Assembly: GCF_003259955.1 (NCBI RefSeq)
Contig: NZ_QLMK01000003.1
Coordinates: 186,001-250,000, forward strand
DNA: 64,000 nt
Direction of reading: 5' to 3'
Origin: Falsochrobactrum ovis
GTDB lineage: Bacteria; Pseudomonadota; Alphaproteobacteria; Rhizobiales; Rhizobiaceae
Each line of letters opens with the position of its first letter. The first letter of the stretch is position 1. The notes under the pieces are model-generated. The model was not told where the DNA came from. It did not search any database and saw nothing but the letters and a program-made list of their open reading frames with translations. Shown here piece after piece: positions 44,650-53,242 of this stretch. The position numbers were made by a program, and so were the translations under genes.

Positions 44650-45612
44650 TTACGGCTTATATTTTTGAACCGAACCGGGAAGCTGGCTCCATTCCGAATA
44701 CCAGCTATTGAACAGCTCGAACTGCGCTTTGGCATAGCCACGCTGGCTGTCATTGAGCTCATCCGTCTCATTGAAATTCAGCTCAAATTCCTTCTTGCCC
44801 TTCAGAACCATCAAATATTTGAAATAAAGAACCAGTTCAGGACCTTCGTCGAAGGAGGAAAGAATTGCCAGAGCTTGCTCAAGTTCCTGAGCACGCTGAC
44901 GCGCATCAGCATCACCCTTGGCTGCCGCCTGCGAGAGGTTGCACAGATGAATGATTTCCTTGGGCAAAACATTGCCAATACCGGTAATCGCGCCTTTTGC
45001 ACCGCAATTGACAAAGCCGTGGAATACCGTTGTATCAACGCCGATCATCAGCGTTACATCGTCGTCGCGGCTGGTAATATTTTCCGCCGCATAACGCATA
45101 TCCGCCGCTCCGCCAAATTCCTTGAATCCAACCAAGTTTGGATGTTCGGCACGTATTGCAAAAAACAGATCGGCACGGGTGGCAAAGCCATAATATGGGC
45201 TGTTATAGATTACGGCGGGAAGATCGGGCGCGGCCGAAAGAATGGCCTTGAAATGCGCCTTTTGCGCCGCAATAACCGAAGCGCGTGACAAAATCCGCGG
45301 GATGACCATAAGGCCCTTCGCACCAACTTTCTGCGCATGTGCGGCATGGGCGACGGCGGATGCGGTGTTAACTGCACCGGTGCCGACCACCACGGGAACA
45401 CCCGCTTGCACAAGCCGTTCCACACCTTCCATACGCTGCGCATCGGTAAGCAGCGGCCAATCCCCCATCGATCCGCAATAAACCACTGCCGACATGCCAT
45501 CTGCAATCAGCTCTTTGGCTACGCGCACCAGCGCATCAAAATCAGGTGTGCGATCTTCCTTACACGGGGTCATCAATGCGGGAATTACACCGGAAAAAAT
45601 ATCGGCCGCCAT
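44650..45612 (-). CDS. Dihydrodipicolinate synthase (DapA)-family aldolase/lyase
   Basis: A 320-residue class I Schiff-base enzyme of the DapA/NAL superfamily. The Schiff-base lysine lies in LVGFKEFGGAADM, the tyrosine in PAVIYNSPYYGF, and the glycine loop is TGIGNVLP. The usual GTTGE substrate motif is replaced by YCGSMGDWPLLT, so it is not a housekeeping DapA. Related proteins act as deaminases or aldolases on hydroxyproline, sugar-acid or oxo-acid intermediates. It is transcribed away from the GntR gene and has its own promoter with an operator-like palindrome. Confidence 0.9.
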   Translation of the reverse strand: MAADIFSGVIPALMTPCKEDRTPDFDALVRVAKELIADGMSAVVYCGSMGDWPLLTDAQRMEGVERLVQAGVPVVVGTGAVNTASAVAHAAHAQKVGAKGLMVIPRILSRASVIAAQKAHFKAILSAAPDLPAVIYNSPYYGFATRADLFFAIRAEHPNLVGFKEFGGAADMRYAAENITSRDDDVTLMIGVDTTVFHGFVNCGAKGAITGIGNVLPKEIIHLCNLSQAAAKGDADARQRAQELEQALAILSSFDEGPELVLYFKYLMVLKGKKEFELNFNETDELNDSQRGYAKAQFELFNSWYSEWSQLPGSVQKYKP

Positions 45613-45733
45613 TTTAATCTCCTCAACTTAGCTTTGCATCGTCACGCCATTCATCAGCAGAAAACAGCGCCCTGCCGTTCACCAAAATACAGTCGGTCAA
45701 TGCGCACTCGCATGCGCAAGCCCTGTCATTTTT

Positions 45734-45763
45734 ATATTACCCTTTGTATTTTATTTGTCGACA
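45734..45763 (-). promoter_or_regulatory. Candidate promoter and operator of the DapA-type gene
   Basis: On the minus strand TCGACA (45756-45761) and TAATAT (45734-45739) are spaced by 16 bases. The -35 lies inside the perfect palindrome TGTCGACA (45756-45763), which fits the GT-N-AC pattern of GntR operators. The GntR gene at 45778 is adjacent. Confidence 0.5.
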
Positions 45764-45777
45764 TAAAAAATGCATAG

Positions 45778-46482
45778 CTAAATGCTTATTTCAAGGCGAT
45801 CCCCTCGCATGACCAATTTCTGCACCTGATTGACAATTTGTTCTGCATGGGCGCGAGCAAGTTCCTCGGCCAATTTCGTATCACGATTAGAAATTGCAGA
45901 GATGATTTCTTCGTGTTCTTCGACAAAACGTTTGGGAAGGCGATCTTCATAAGACTGATAATAAAGGCGCAATATGCGCCGACCTTCATCCTGCAACCGT
46001 TTGAAAAGCCCTGCAAAATAAGGATTTCGCCCCGCTTCAGCTATTGCGAAATGGAAGGCGGCATTGGTCGAGATCATCGCCAATGCATCTTGCGCCTCTA
46101 CCGCAGCCGCAAACTCAACCTGATGGGCGGCAATAATTTCCAAGTCTTCGGGCCTGTGATTTTTAGCAGCAAGTTGGGTCGTCACACGATACATCAAAGT
46201 GAGCGCATCGAAATATGTATGCATATTCAGAAAATCGATATTCGATACCAATGTCGTGCGATTAGGCAGCGTATCGATCAGCCCCTCACTCGCCAGTCGT
46301 ACCAAAGCCTCACGAATGGGTGTGCGCGACACGTTAAACCGCTCAGCCAGTTGCACCTCATCGATAGGACTGCCCGGCGGCAAAACCAGATCCAGTATTT
46401 CGTCGCGCAGCAGGTCATAAACCATTTTTACGCCTGATCCGCGCTTGCGCTCACTCACACTGGAGCTTGTCCGCTTCGTCAT
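45778..46482 (-). CDS. GntR-family regulator, FCD subfamily
   Basis: A 234-residue regulator. It has a winged helix at about residues 18-85 (LPPGSPIDEVQLAERFNVSR, TPIREALVRLASEGLIDTLP) and an FCD domain with ligand-type histidines in AAFHFAIAEAG and VEEHEEIISAI. The gene overlaps the M24 peptidase gene by four bases and precedes the DapA-type gene by 165 bases, so it likely controls this small cluster, including itself. Confidence 0.93.
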   Translation of the reverse strand: MTKRTSSSVSERKRGSGVKMVYDLLRDEILDLVLPPGSPIDEVQLAERFNVSRTPIREALVRLASEGLIDTLPNRTTLVSNIDFLNMHTYFDALTLMYRVTTQLAAKNHRPEDLEIIAAHQVEFAAAVEAQDALAMISTNAAFHFAIAEAGRNPYFAGLFKRLQDEGRRILRLYYQSYEDRLPKRFVEEHEEIISAISNRDTKLAEELARAHAEQIVNQVQKLVMRGDRLEISI

Positions 46483-47654
46483 TGCTGATCCTTTTCAGGC
46501 GCGTGAGGATGGCCAAAGGGTTCGGTCGGGCTTTTTGCAGGTAAGGTGAACCATCGCGGCCCTTCGGCTGTCATGAAAATATGATCCTCCAACCTTACGC
46601 CGAACCGGTCCGGCAGGACAACCATCGGTTCATTGGAAAAGCACATGCCTTCCGTCAGCGGCAATGAATTTCCACGAACAATGTAGGGCGCCTCATGGAT
46701 TTCAAGCCCCAGCCCATGACCTGCCCGATGTGGAAGACCAGGCAATTTATAATCCGGTCCTAGGCCGTGTTTGACAAGCACTGCGCGCGCTGCCGTATCC
46801 AAATCGGAACATGCGACCCCAAGTTGCGCGGCCTCAAACACGGCTTGTTGCGCCTCACGCTCAATAGCCCAGATGCGCGCAAATTCATCATCTGCCGGGT
46901 CTTTCATATAGGTGCGCGTAATATCGGAATGATAACCATCAATGCGGCACCCTGTATCGACGAGAATAACATCGCCAGACTGATAAAACTGCTCGCCCTC
47001 TGCGCCATGTGGCAGCGAGGTTACCACCCCAAAAGAAACGATACAAAAGCTTGACCCCGTAGAGCCTAGTGCGCGGTGCTGTTCATCAATAAAACGCACA
47101 ACTTCGGAAGCCGAAACGCCCGGGCGGATATAATCATATGCCCGTCGCTGGACCTCCATAGTGAGATCCATGGCATATTGAATAATTTCGATTTCCGCAG
47201 CGCTTTTACAAATCCTTTGCTCGCGAATGATCGGCCCACCGTCGAGCAGTCGTTCTGCACCCAGTTCTTGCTTCAATGCATTATAAACAAATAGCGGCAC
47301 GGCATCATCAATGGCGAGCAACTCATTCCGTTTGAGCAGCGATGCCACTAAAGCCGCGCTATTTTCTTCTTCCTGCCAGATGCGAATATCGCCTGGAAGA
47401 TGTGGCATGCTTTGCACGCGACTAAGCTCGAATGCTGGCACAATATAAATAAGTTCAGTCGGAGTGATGATAGCGCCCAAAAAACGCTCACTCGCCTGCC
47501 AACTTAGCCCAGTATAATAGAAAAGACTTTCAGTGGAACCGAGCAAAATTGCCCCAATACCTTGTTTTTCTAGTACGAGGCGCAATCTTGCCAGTCGCTG
47601 CTGTCGTTCAGCGATAGAAATTTTTGGCGGTTGGGCTTTGATATTCATCCGCAT
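46479..47654 (-). CDS. M24-family metallopeptidase (Xaa-Pro aminopeptidase/prolidase/ectoine hydrolase-like)
   Basis: A 391-residue two-domain hydrolase: a creatinase-like N-terminal domain (about 1-160) and a pita-bread catalytic domain. The five metal ligands can be seen: DVILVDTG and GYHSDITRTY (Asp, Asp), HRAGHGLGLEIHE (His), SNEPMVV (Glu) and RLEDHIF (Glu). Possible substrates are X-Pro peptides or amide-type compounds such as ectoine derivatives; sequence alone does not decide. It heads a unit with the GntR gene. Confidence 0.92.
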   Translation of the reverse strand: MRMNIKAQPPKISIAERQQRLARLRLVLEKQGIGAILLGSTESLFYYTGLSWQASERFLGAIITPTELIYIVPAFELSRVQSMPHLPGDIRIWQEEENSAALVASLLKRNELLAIDDAVPLFVYNALKQELGAERLLDGGPIIREQRICKSAAEIEIIQYAMDLTMEVQRRAYDYIRPGVSASEVVRFIDEQHRALGSTGSSFCIVSFGVVTSLPHGAEGEQFYQSGDVILVDTGCRIDGYHSDITRTYMKDPADDEFARIWAIEREAQQAVFEAAQLGVACSDLDTAARAVLVKHGLGPDYKLPGLPHRAGHGLGLEIHEAPYIVRGNSLPLTEGMCFSNEPMVVLPDRFGVRLEDHIFMTAEGPRWFTLPAKSPTEPFGHPHAPEKDQQ

Positions 47655-47976
47655 ATCCTCTTATGGCGATAGAGTTAGGTGGGCTACGCCTTCTTAGGCC
47701 TTTTTAGGGCCTTGTAAGCAACAAATTATTGAGAATGATAGTGTCGCCCCCCAAAGACAGCCTCCGCGCCCCGCCATGGGATAATTGTGTCGACGGGGAA
47801 TAAATGATATAACACCTGTAATAGCTTACAGGTTTTCTCAATTTGATGGAATGCCGCCTGCGCATCGCTCTGCGCGGGCTGCTTTCATTGTGTAGCGGGC
47901 TGGTCTGGCAAATCGCTAGAACCAATTCCGCTGGCACATGCGGATCTGTGGCCAACTATCAGGATGGAGACACTAT
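47655..47976. other. Divergent intergenic region upstream of the MscS-type gene
   Basis: No gene is supported. It contains TGTCGAC at 47788-47794, a seven-base match to the palindrome in front of the DapA-type gene, and a plus-strand hairpin with a T-rich tail at 47814-47840. Confidence 0.45.
47814..47840 (+). terminator. Orphan terminator-like hairpin
   Basis: ACCTGTAA-TAGC-TTACAGGT is followed by TTTCTC on the plus strand. No plus-strand gene ends nearby, so it could close a small RNA or a leader transcript. Confidence 0.5.
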
Positions 47977-48912
47977 TTGAAAGACAAAACAAATTATTAC
48001 TTATTCATTTCCCCGACAGTTACACTCGCTATTTGCGTAGCAATCTATCTTTTCCACGATCTTTTGGCTCAGCACCTTGCTCAGCATGTTGATCTGAGCG
48101 GCCTTAGAAAATTGAGCGTTGCGGGTATTTATTATTCCGCCGCATGGTTGGCAGCTCGGCTAATCGGCTCATCCTTAAAACGAACATCTCCCGACCGGCG
48201 CAAATCCCCAAAATTGTTGCGTGAGCTGATTACGGCCGCATTATTTCTGACTGCAACCTTTGCCACCGTCGCCATGCTTTTGGGACAGTCCGCAGGTGGT
48301 GCGCTCGCAAGTTCCGGTCTGATTATTGCTATTTTGGGCTTTGCAATTCGTAACGTACTTGCAGACGTTTTTTCAGGGATAGCTTTAGGGCTAGAAGCGC
48401 CGTTTCGCATCGGCGACTGGGTGGAGTTTGACGGCACAATCCGCGGCCGCGTCATTGAGATTGGCTGGCGAACTACCCGTCTAGCAACGCGCAATGATAC
48501 CTATATGATCCTGCCCAATAGCCAGATTTCGCGGCAGCGACTGACCAATTACAGCGCTCCTCGCAAACATTATCGAGCGAGTGTGGAAGTAATTCTCGGA
48601 CACGAGATCCCCGTTGAGACAGCGAAACAGATCTTATCTGAAGCGGCTAAATCTACGCCAATTATCATGCAATCGCGTGAACCAGACGTGCGCACCCTTT
48701 CCTATGATCCCGAAGGGGTGAGTTATGCAATTCGCTATTGGGTGCCGAGTTTTGTCGACGATATTGATTGCAGAGATGCCATTTTAATGGCGGTTGATTC
48801 TGCCATCAGAAATTATGGATTGACGCCACCCGCACCGAGATTTGAAGTCGTTCAGCCTCTGAAACCTCGCAGACCCGTTGTGGCAGCTGCCAACTCTCAT
48901 CAGGCGGAATAG
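47977..48912 (+). CDS. Mechanosensitive ion channel family protein (MscS type)
   Basis: A 311-residue inner-membrane channel. Four hydrophobic segments lead into the pore helix and beta domain. ASSGLIIAILGFAIRNVLAD is the pore-lining TM3, and FSGIALGLEAPFRIGDWVEF with GRVIEIGWRTTRLATRNDTY and MILPNSQISRQRLTNYS is the MscS beta-domain signature. The TTG at 47977 has a GGAG box seven bases upstream and is my start; an ATG at 47938 is in frame but has no ribosome-binding site. It should protect against osmotic down-shock. Confidence 0.9.
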   Translation: MKDKTNYYLFISPTVTLAICVAIYLFHDLLAQHLAQHVDLSGLRKLSVAGIYYSAAWLAARLIGSSLKRTSPDRRKSPKLLRELITAALFLTATFATVAMLLGQSAGGALASSGLIIAILGFAIRNVLADVFSGIALGLEAPFRIGDWVEFDGTIRGRVIEIGWRTTRLATRNDTYMILPNSQISRQRLTNYSAPRKHYRASVEVILGHEIPVETAKQILSEAAKSTPIIMQSREPDVRTLSYDPEGVSYAIRYWVPSFVDDIDCRDAILMAVDSAIRNYGLTPPAPRFEVVQPLKPRRPVVAAANSHQAE

Positions 48913-48929
48913 TTCAACGCGGCGTCAGT

Positions 48930-49955
48930 TTAACACGCTATCCGCGACCGATAACGCTCTATTGTGGTTTTGATAATCAGATCGACCGCTTCTTTGCGAT
49001 CAAATTCGAGTTCGACATCCAGAACCGTTATTCTGTCAAGAACAGTCTCCGGCAAGCCAGGCATAGTCGCTATGCGTACATAATCTTTGGCGGTGGTAAT
49101 TAACCCCAAATTCCCCCGCTCTGCCTGGCTAACCAAGGCTTTGATTTCGTCCAGAAGATAAAGATGATGATCTCGAAATATGCAGGTGTCGACGATTTTC
49201 CCGCCCGCCTGCCGAACACTTGCAAAAAACTTTTCCGGATTTCCGATCCCTGCAAAGGCCAGCCATTTTTGCCCGGCTATAAGCTTTGCAGAGGAAGGGA
49301 TAAGTTGTGCATCATAGGTGGGGCGTCCAGCGCGCGATGCTTGCCGTAGAACAAAATCCGCCTCCCCACCCGATCCAATACGCAAAAGTGCATCGGTCTT
49401 CCGCAGTTGATCTATTAGCGGTGCCCGCAATGGCCCGGCTGGGATGACCCTGCCATTTCCAATGCCTCGCATGGAATCGACCACGAGAAGTGCAAAATCC
49501 ATGTGAAGGCGCGCGCTCTGAAAGCCGTCATCCATAACAATAAAATTGCAGCCTTGTTCAATTAAATGGCTCGCAGCCCTATATCGGTTCGCGCTGAGAA
49601 CAACCGGAGCGTGGCGCGCAAGCAATAGCGGTTCATCCCCCACATAATGCGCAGTGTCGTTTTCCGGATCAACCAGATGCAAGCCTTTATATTTGCCGCC
49701 ATATCCGCGGGAGACAATTCCCGGCTTCAAACCATGTTTCAAAGCAGCTTTGGAGATAGCGATCGCAGTGGGCGTCTTGCCCGCTCCGCCAACGGTAAAA
49801 TTCCCAATACAAAGTACCGGCGCAGCCACTTTTGGTGGGACCGATTTAACGAGCCGCCTTCGTGACACTGCACCGTAAATCCCCGCTAAGGGGGTCAGTA
49901 GCCTTGCACGCCAATCTGGCTTTTCCCACCAGAATGGTGGAGCGTCGCCCACCAT
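48930..49955 (-). CDS. lpxK: Tetraacyldisaccharide 4'-kinase
   Basis: A 341-residue lipid A biosynthesis kinase of the inner membrane. The P-loop is NFTVGGAGKTPTAI, VSRGYGGKYKGLHLVDPEND follows, and VMDDGFQSARLHMDFALLVV is the conserved Asp-Asp-Gly-Phe-Gln block. The ATG at 49955 is one base after the waaA stop, which indicates coupling. It is the last gene of the lipid A/Kdo unit. Confidence 0.95.
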   Translation of the reverse strand: MVGDAPPFWWEKPDWRARLLTPLAGIYGAVSRRRLVKSVPPKVAAPVLCIGNFTVGGAGKTPTAIAISKAALKHGLKPGIVSRGYGGKYKGLHLVDPENDTAHYVGDEPLLLARHAPVVLSANRYRAASHLIEQGCNFIVMDDGFQSARLHMDFALLVVDSMRGIGNGRVIPAGPLRAPLIDQLRKTDALLRIGSGGEADFVLRQASRAGRPTYDAQLIPSSAKLIAGQKWLAFAGIGNPEKFFASVRQAGGKIVDTCIFRDHHLYLLDEIKALVSQAERGNLGLITTAKDYVRIATMPGLPETVLDRITVLDVELEFDRKEAVDLIIKTTIERYRSRIAC

Positions 49956-49956
49956 A

Positions 49957-51297
49957 TCACCGTCTGCCCGACACAACGGCAAGCCCGTTATTATTATCTG
50001 GTAATTGTGCTTGCAAAATTAGCGGCTGGATAAATGGTTCTAATGCAAGCAGCGTGCGATCAAGCGCGCCGCGCATATCTTTAACAGTGTTGGCACCGGC
50101 ATTGATCATTGATCGCAAATGTTGCGGATTATTAAACAAAAAGTTGATCGCACCGGCGAGCATGTTGCGATCTTTTACCACCCGCGCGCCGCCATTTTTG
50201 ATCAGTCGCTGGAAAGATTCCCGGAAATTCTGAACATTTCGGCCAGTTAATACCGCCGTCCCCATCATCGCTGGCTCAAGCGGATTATGACCACCTTCTT
50301 TTGTCAATGAATTGCCGATGAAGGCGATTTCTGTCAGCTGAAGATAAAGGCCCATTTCGCCGATTGTATCGCCTAAAAGAATATTCGTCTCGCCATCAAT
50401 AATATCGCCGGTGCTTCGCTGCGCGACTTTTAACCCCTTTTCTGCCAACATTGCGAGAATTTCCGGAGTTCGGGCCGGGTGGCGCGGTACGATAATCGTG
50501 ACCAGATGAGGATAGCGCACCTGTAGCATTTTATGGACTTCGGCGGCGATTTCTTCCTCACCTTCATGAGTGGAAATTGCCGCCCATGTGCGGCGGCCCG
50601 CGATCTGTCGTTGTAAATCCGCCAAAGCTTGCTGATCCGCTGCCGCAGGTGCGGTATCCACTTTCAAATTGCCCGATACGGTCACGGGTCTTGCACCCAA
50701 TTTGCGAAAACGTTCACCATCCAGCTCAGATTGAGCAATAACATGGGCAAAGTTTTCAAACAGCGCTTCCGCCAGTTCGGGGCGTTTCTGCCATGCAGCG
50801 AATGACCGGTCGGATAATCGTCCATTGACCAAGACATGCGGAATATGGCGCGCACCCACGGAGAGAATGGTGGTGGGCCAGATTTCCGATTCACAACCGA
50901 TCACAAGATCGGGTTTCCAATGATCAAGAAATTTATTCACCGCAGGCCTTAAATCCAGCGGAGCATATTGATGAATGACTTTAGAACCCAGCTGATCCGC
51001 GACGAGCTGAGCGGATGTTACTGTACCCGTGGTCATGACAATATGAATACCGGTGGAAGCAATGGTTTCCACCAGAGGGGTCATCGCGACCGACTCGCCC
51101 ACACTCGCTGCATGTGCCCAAATCACCGGTCCTTGCGGACGGGGAATATTGGTTTTTCCATAGCGCTCGCCTCGGCGCGCGCGCTCTTCTTTTCCTCGCG
51201 ATGTGCGATAAGCAAGATAGGGCCCGATAAAAGGATAGGCCGCAGAACCGAGGAAGCGGTAGGCCGATAACATGTTTCTTGCCCAGCGTTCACTCAT
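49957..51297 (-). CDS. waaA: 3-deoxy-D-manno-octulosonic acid (Kdo) transferase
   Basis: A 446-residue GT30 transferase that adds Kdo to lipid IVA at the inner membrane. The GPVIWAHAASVGESVAMTPL motif holds the conserved Ser-Val-Gly-Glu acceptor residues; VNGRLSDRSFAAW, GGHNPLEPAMMGTAV and the late NFRESFQRL are also family signatures. It overlaps the DUF374 gene by four bases and abuts lpxK. Confidence 0.95.
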   Translation of the reverse strand: MSERWARNMLSAYRFLGSAAYPFIGPYLAYRTSRGKEERARRGERYGKTNIPRPQGPVIWAHAASVGESVAMTPLVETIASTGIHIVMTTGTVTSAQLVADQLGSKVIHQYAPLDLRPAVNKFLDHWKPDLVIGCESEIWPTTILSVGARHIPHVLVNGRLSDRSFAAWQKRPELAEALFENFAHVIAQSELDGERFRKLGARPVTVSGNLKVDTAPAAADQQALADLQRQIAGRRTWAAISTHEGEEEIAAEVHKMLQVRYPHLVTIIVPRHPARTPEILAMLAEKGLKVAQRSTGDIIDGETNILLGDTIGEMGLYLQLTEIAFIGNSLTKEGGHNPLEPAMMGTAVLTGRNVQNFRESFQRLIKNGGARVVKDRNMLAGAINFLFNNPQHLRSMINAGANTVKDMRGALDRTLLALEPFIQPLILQAQLPDNNNGLAVVSGRR

Positions 51298-52073
51298 TTC
51301 GCATTCTCCAATGCGGTATAAGCTTTCGCGGTCGCATCGTTGAGCTGGCGCGTCAATTCCATCCGCTTTTCTTCCAATTGAGCCTCATCGGCATCGGCAT
51401 CTACCCATACTGGCTCACCGCATACAATCATAGAACGGCCAAACGGTAAGGGAATTGTGGTTTTGTCCCATGTCTTTTCCAAAACATGTCTGCGTGAAAA
51501 AGCATAGGCAACAGGTATAATCGGTCTACGCGAGAGTTTCGCAAGTAAAATAATACCTTGTCCAGCTTCTCGTGCGCCACCATGCGCTATATCTGCAATC
51601 ATTGATGCAGATTGGCCTTTAATCAGTGCATTTTTTAGCGTCAATAAAGCGCGCGCTCCGCCCTTATTAGAGCTGGCCGAATTGCGCCGGCCGCCCGATC
51701 CACGCACGATAATTAGCCCGAGTTTTTCCGCAACTTTAGCATTCAACTCGGCATCGGCGCTGCGCGAAAACATCGATACAACGTCTTCGCCCGATGGCCT
51801 AATGAAAGGCGCCATCAGATGCTGACCATGCCAGAAAGTGACAATAAATGGCGAAAACGGACGGGTTACCGTCTCGGGATCCGTCGATTTTTCAAGAGGC
51901 CGATTGGTCTTGAAAACCAACTTCAAATAGCCAACGATTAGCCAAACCAGCAGAGATTTGACCGTTTCCGACCGAGCAAGCGGACCACGTATGCGCCTCC
52001 AAAACTTCTTGAAGAGGCCCTCGCGGCGCTGCGGCTTCGCAGACCTTGCCTGACTATTTGGGTTATCACTCAT
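51294..52073 (-). CDS. Lysophospholipid acyltransferase-like protein, DUF374 family
   Basis: A 259-residue membrane-associated protein. A predicted helix (VKSLLVWLIVGYLKLVF) is followed by VTFWHGQHLMAPFI (HX-type acyltransferase-like motif), VVSMFSRSADAELNAKVAEK and RGSGGRRNSASSNKGGARAL, which define DUF374. SMIADIAHGGAREAGQGIIL replaces the usual DGPRGP. Its place directly upstream of waaA and lpxK is conserved in related bacteria and suggests a lipid A or envelope lipid role. The substrate is unproven. Confidence 0.9.
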   Translation of the reverse strand: MSDNPNSQARSAKPQRREGLFKKFWRRIRGPLARSETVKSLLVWLIVGYLKLVFKTNRPLEKSTDPETVTRPFSPFIVTFWHGQHLMAPFIRPSGEDVVSMFSRSADAELNAKVAEKLGLIIVRGSGGRRNSASSNKGGARALLTLKNALIKGQSASMIADIAHGGAREAGQGIILLAKLSRRPIIPVAYAFSRRHVLEKTWDKTTIPLPFGRSMIVCGEPVWVDADADEAQLEEKRMELTRQLNDATAKAYTALENAK

Positions 52074-52142
52074 ACAATTGCTGCCGGGGTGTTAGAGGCG
52101 TTTTAAAAGATGCTCAGCGCCCCGGCATCTCAACAAGCGGCT

Positions 52143-52394
52143 TTAAGCTGCCGTGTTTTCTGGGTTATCCGGATCAAGCAAACGGTGCATGTGAACGATA
52201 AAATACCGCATATGGGCATTATCAACCGTTTGCTGCGCCTTAGCTGCCCAGGCTCTTTTTGCGGTTTCGTAATCGGGATAAATGCCGACAATATCGAGCT
52301 GATCTAGATCACGAAACTCCACGGATCCGAGCGTTTTCAGCTCCCCGCCAAATACCAGATGAAGAAGCTGTTTCTTGTCGCCTTCGGCACTCAT
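52143..52394 (-). CDS. DUF4170-family protein
   Basis: An 83-residue protein of unknown function. KKQLLHLVFGGELKTLGSVE and DIVGIYPDYETAKRAWAAKA with MRYFIVHMHRLLDP are the conserved family segments. I start at 52394 (ATG before SAEGD), which gives the family length; longer frames reach into the upstream gene. It sits between the CysQ-like and DUF374 genes on the same strand, as in other Rhizobiales. Confidence 0.87.
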   Translation of the reverse strand: MSAEGDKKQLLHLVFGGELKTLGSVEFRDLDQLDIVGIYPDYETAKRAWAAKAQQTVDNAHMRYFIVHMHRLLDPDNPENTAA

Positions 52395-52432
52395 AACAAT
52401 AATATCCCTTACATAATTGGTTCGCAGCATCA

Positions 52433-53242
52433 TTAGCCCAGAGGCCACTCTGCTACAACATTCAACATCTCCTGTAGGAGATTTCCACTCGCAGCCACAA
52501 GAGCTCCGTGTGATGATTGCGTACTTCCAAATATAAGAGGCAAAGCGTTATCACCAAGGATAGCCCCGCCCGCCTCCGCAAGAATGAGATCAGCCGCCGC
52601 CAGATCCCAATCATTTGAATTTGGCCGAATGAAGGTGCCTGCAACTTCGCCACGCGCTACCATCGCTATCCGATAGGCCAAAGAAGGCACATAGGCCTGC
52701 ATCGTGACGCGCTCCCGCCATGCCGGTGGCAGCGTATCAACCATACGGCGGGGTGATGCGATGATAAGCTTTTCGCCAGCAGCCGGCAGATGGGTGCGTA
52801 TGGGCATACCGTTCTGGAATGCACCGATTCCCTTGCCCGCTTCAATCACTTCAGCGCGTGCAGGGCATTGCAATACCCCCGCCAGCGGCCTGCCGTTTTC
52901 AATGATCGCAACGCTGATGCACCATTGGTCCTGACCCGCGATAAACCCTCGCGTTCCATCAATCGGATCGACAACGAAGGTCCGTTGCCGGGTTGCAGAG
53001 ACTCGGTCATCAACCGTTTCTTCGGAAAGCCAACCATAATCCGGTCGCGCCTCAAGCAAAACCTCCCGAAGATAGGCATCGACAGCCATATCCGCCTCGC
53101 TCACCGGCGAACGCCCATCTTTCAGCCATACTTCAGGGGACTGACCGAAATAATTCATAGCAATTCGACCGGCCTCCCGCGCCGCATGGCGCAGCAATTC
53201 CAGTTCGGCGTGAATATCTCTTCGTTTCTCAATTTCCGGCAA
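52433..53242 (-). CDS. cysQ: Inositol monophosphatase-family protein, CysQ-like
   Basis: A 269-residue metal-dependent phosphatase. Motifs are WLSEETVDD (metal Glu), FVVDPIDGTRGFIAG (DPIDGT) and NDWDLAAADLILAEAGG (WDxAA). The closest role is 3'(2'),5'-bisphosphate nucleotidase, which removes PAP formed during sulfate assimilation; inositol or other sugar phosphatase activity cannot be excluded. It overlaps the TldE-type gene by 14 bases. Confidence 0.87.
   Translation of the reverse strand: MPEIEKRRDIHAELELLRHAAREAGRIAMNYFGQSPEVWLKDGRSPVSEADMAVDAYLREVLLEARPDYGWLSEETVDDRVSATRQRTFVVDPIDGTRGFIAGQDQWCISVAIIENGRPLAGVLQCPARAEVIEAGKGIGAFQNGMPIRTHLPAAGEKLIIASPRRMVDTLPPAWRERVTMQAYVPSLAYRIAMVARGEVAGTFIRPNSNDWDLAAADLILAEAGGAILGDNALPLIFGSTQSSHGALVAASGNLLQEMLNVVAEWPLG

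Noticed and set aside
44644-45288. 214-codon plus-strand frame opposite the DapA-type gene
   Set aside because: The minus-strand frame has clear DapA motifs; the plus-strand frame is its shadow.
45838-46437. 199-codon plus-strand frame opposite the GntR gene
   Set aside because: The minus strand carries a complete GntR/FCD regulator; the opposing frame has no motif.
47704-47955. 83-codon minus-strand frame between the M24 and MscS-type genes
   Set aside because: No ribosome-binding site, odd composition, no family; it overlaps the hairpin and the leader of the channel gene.
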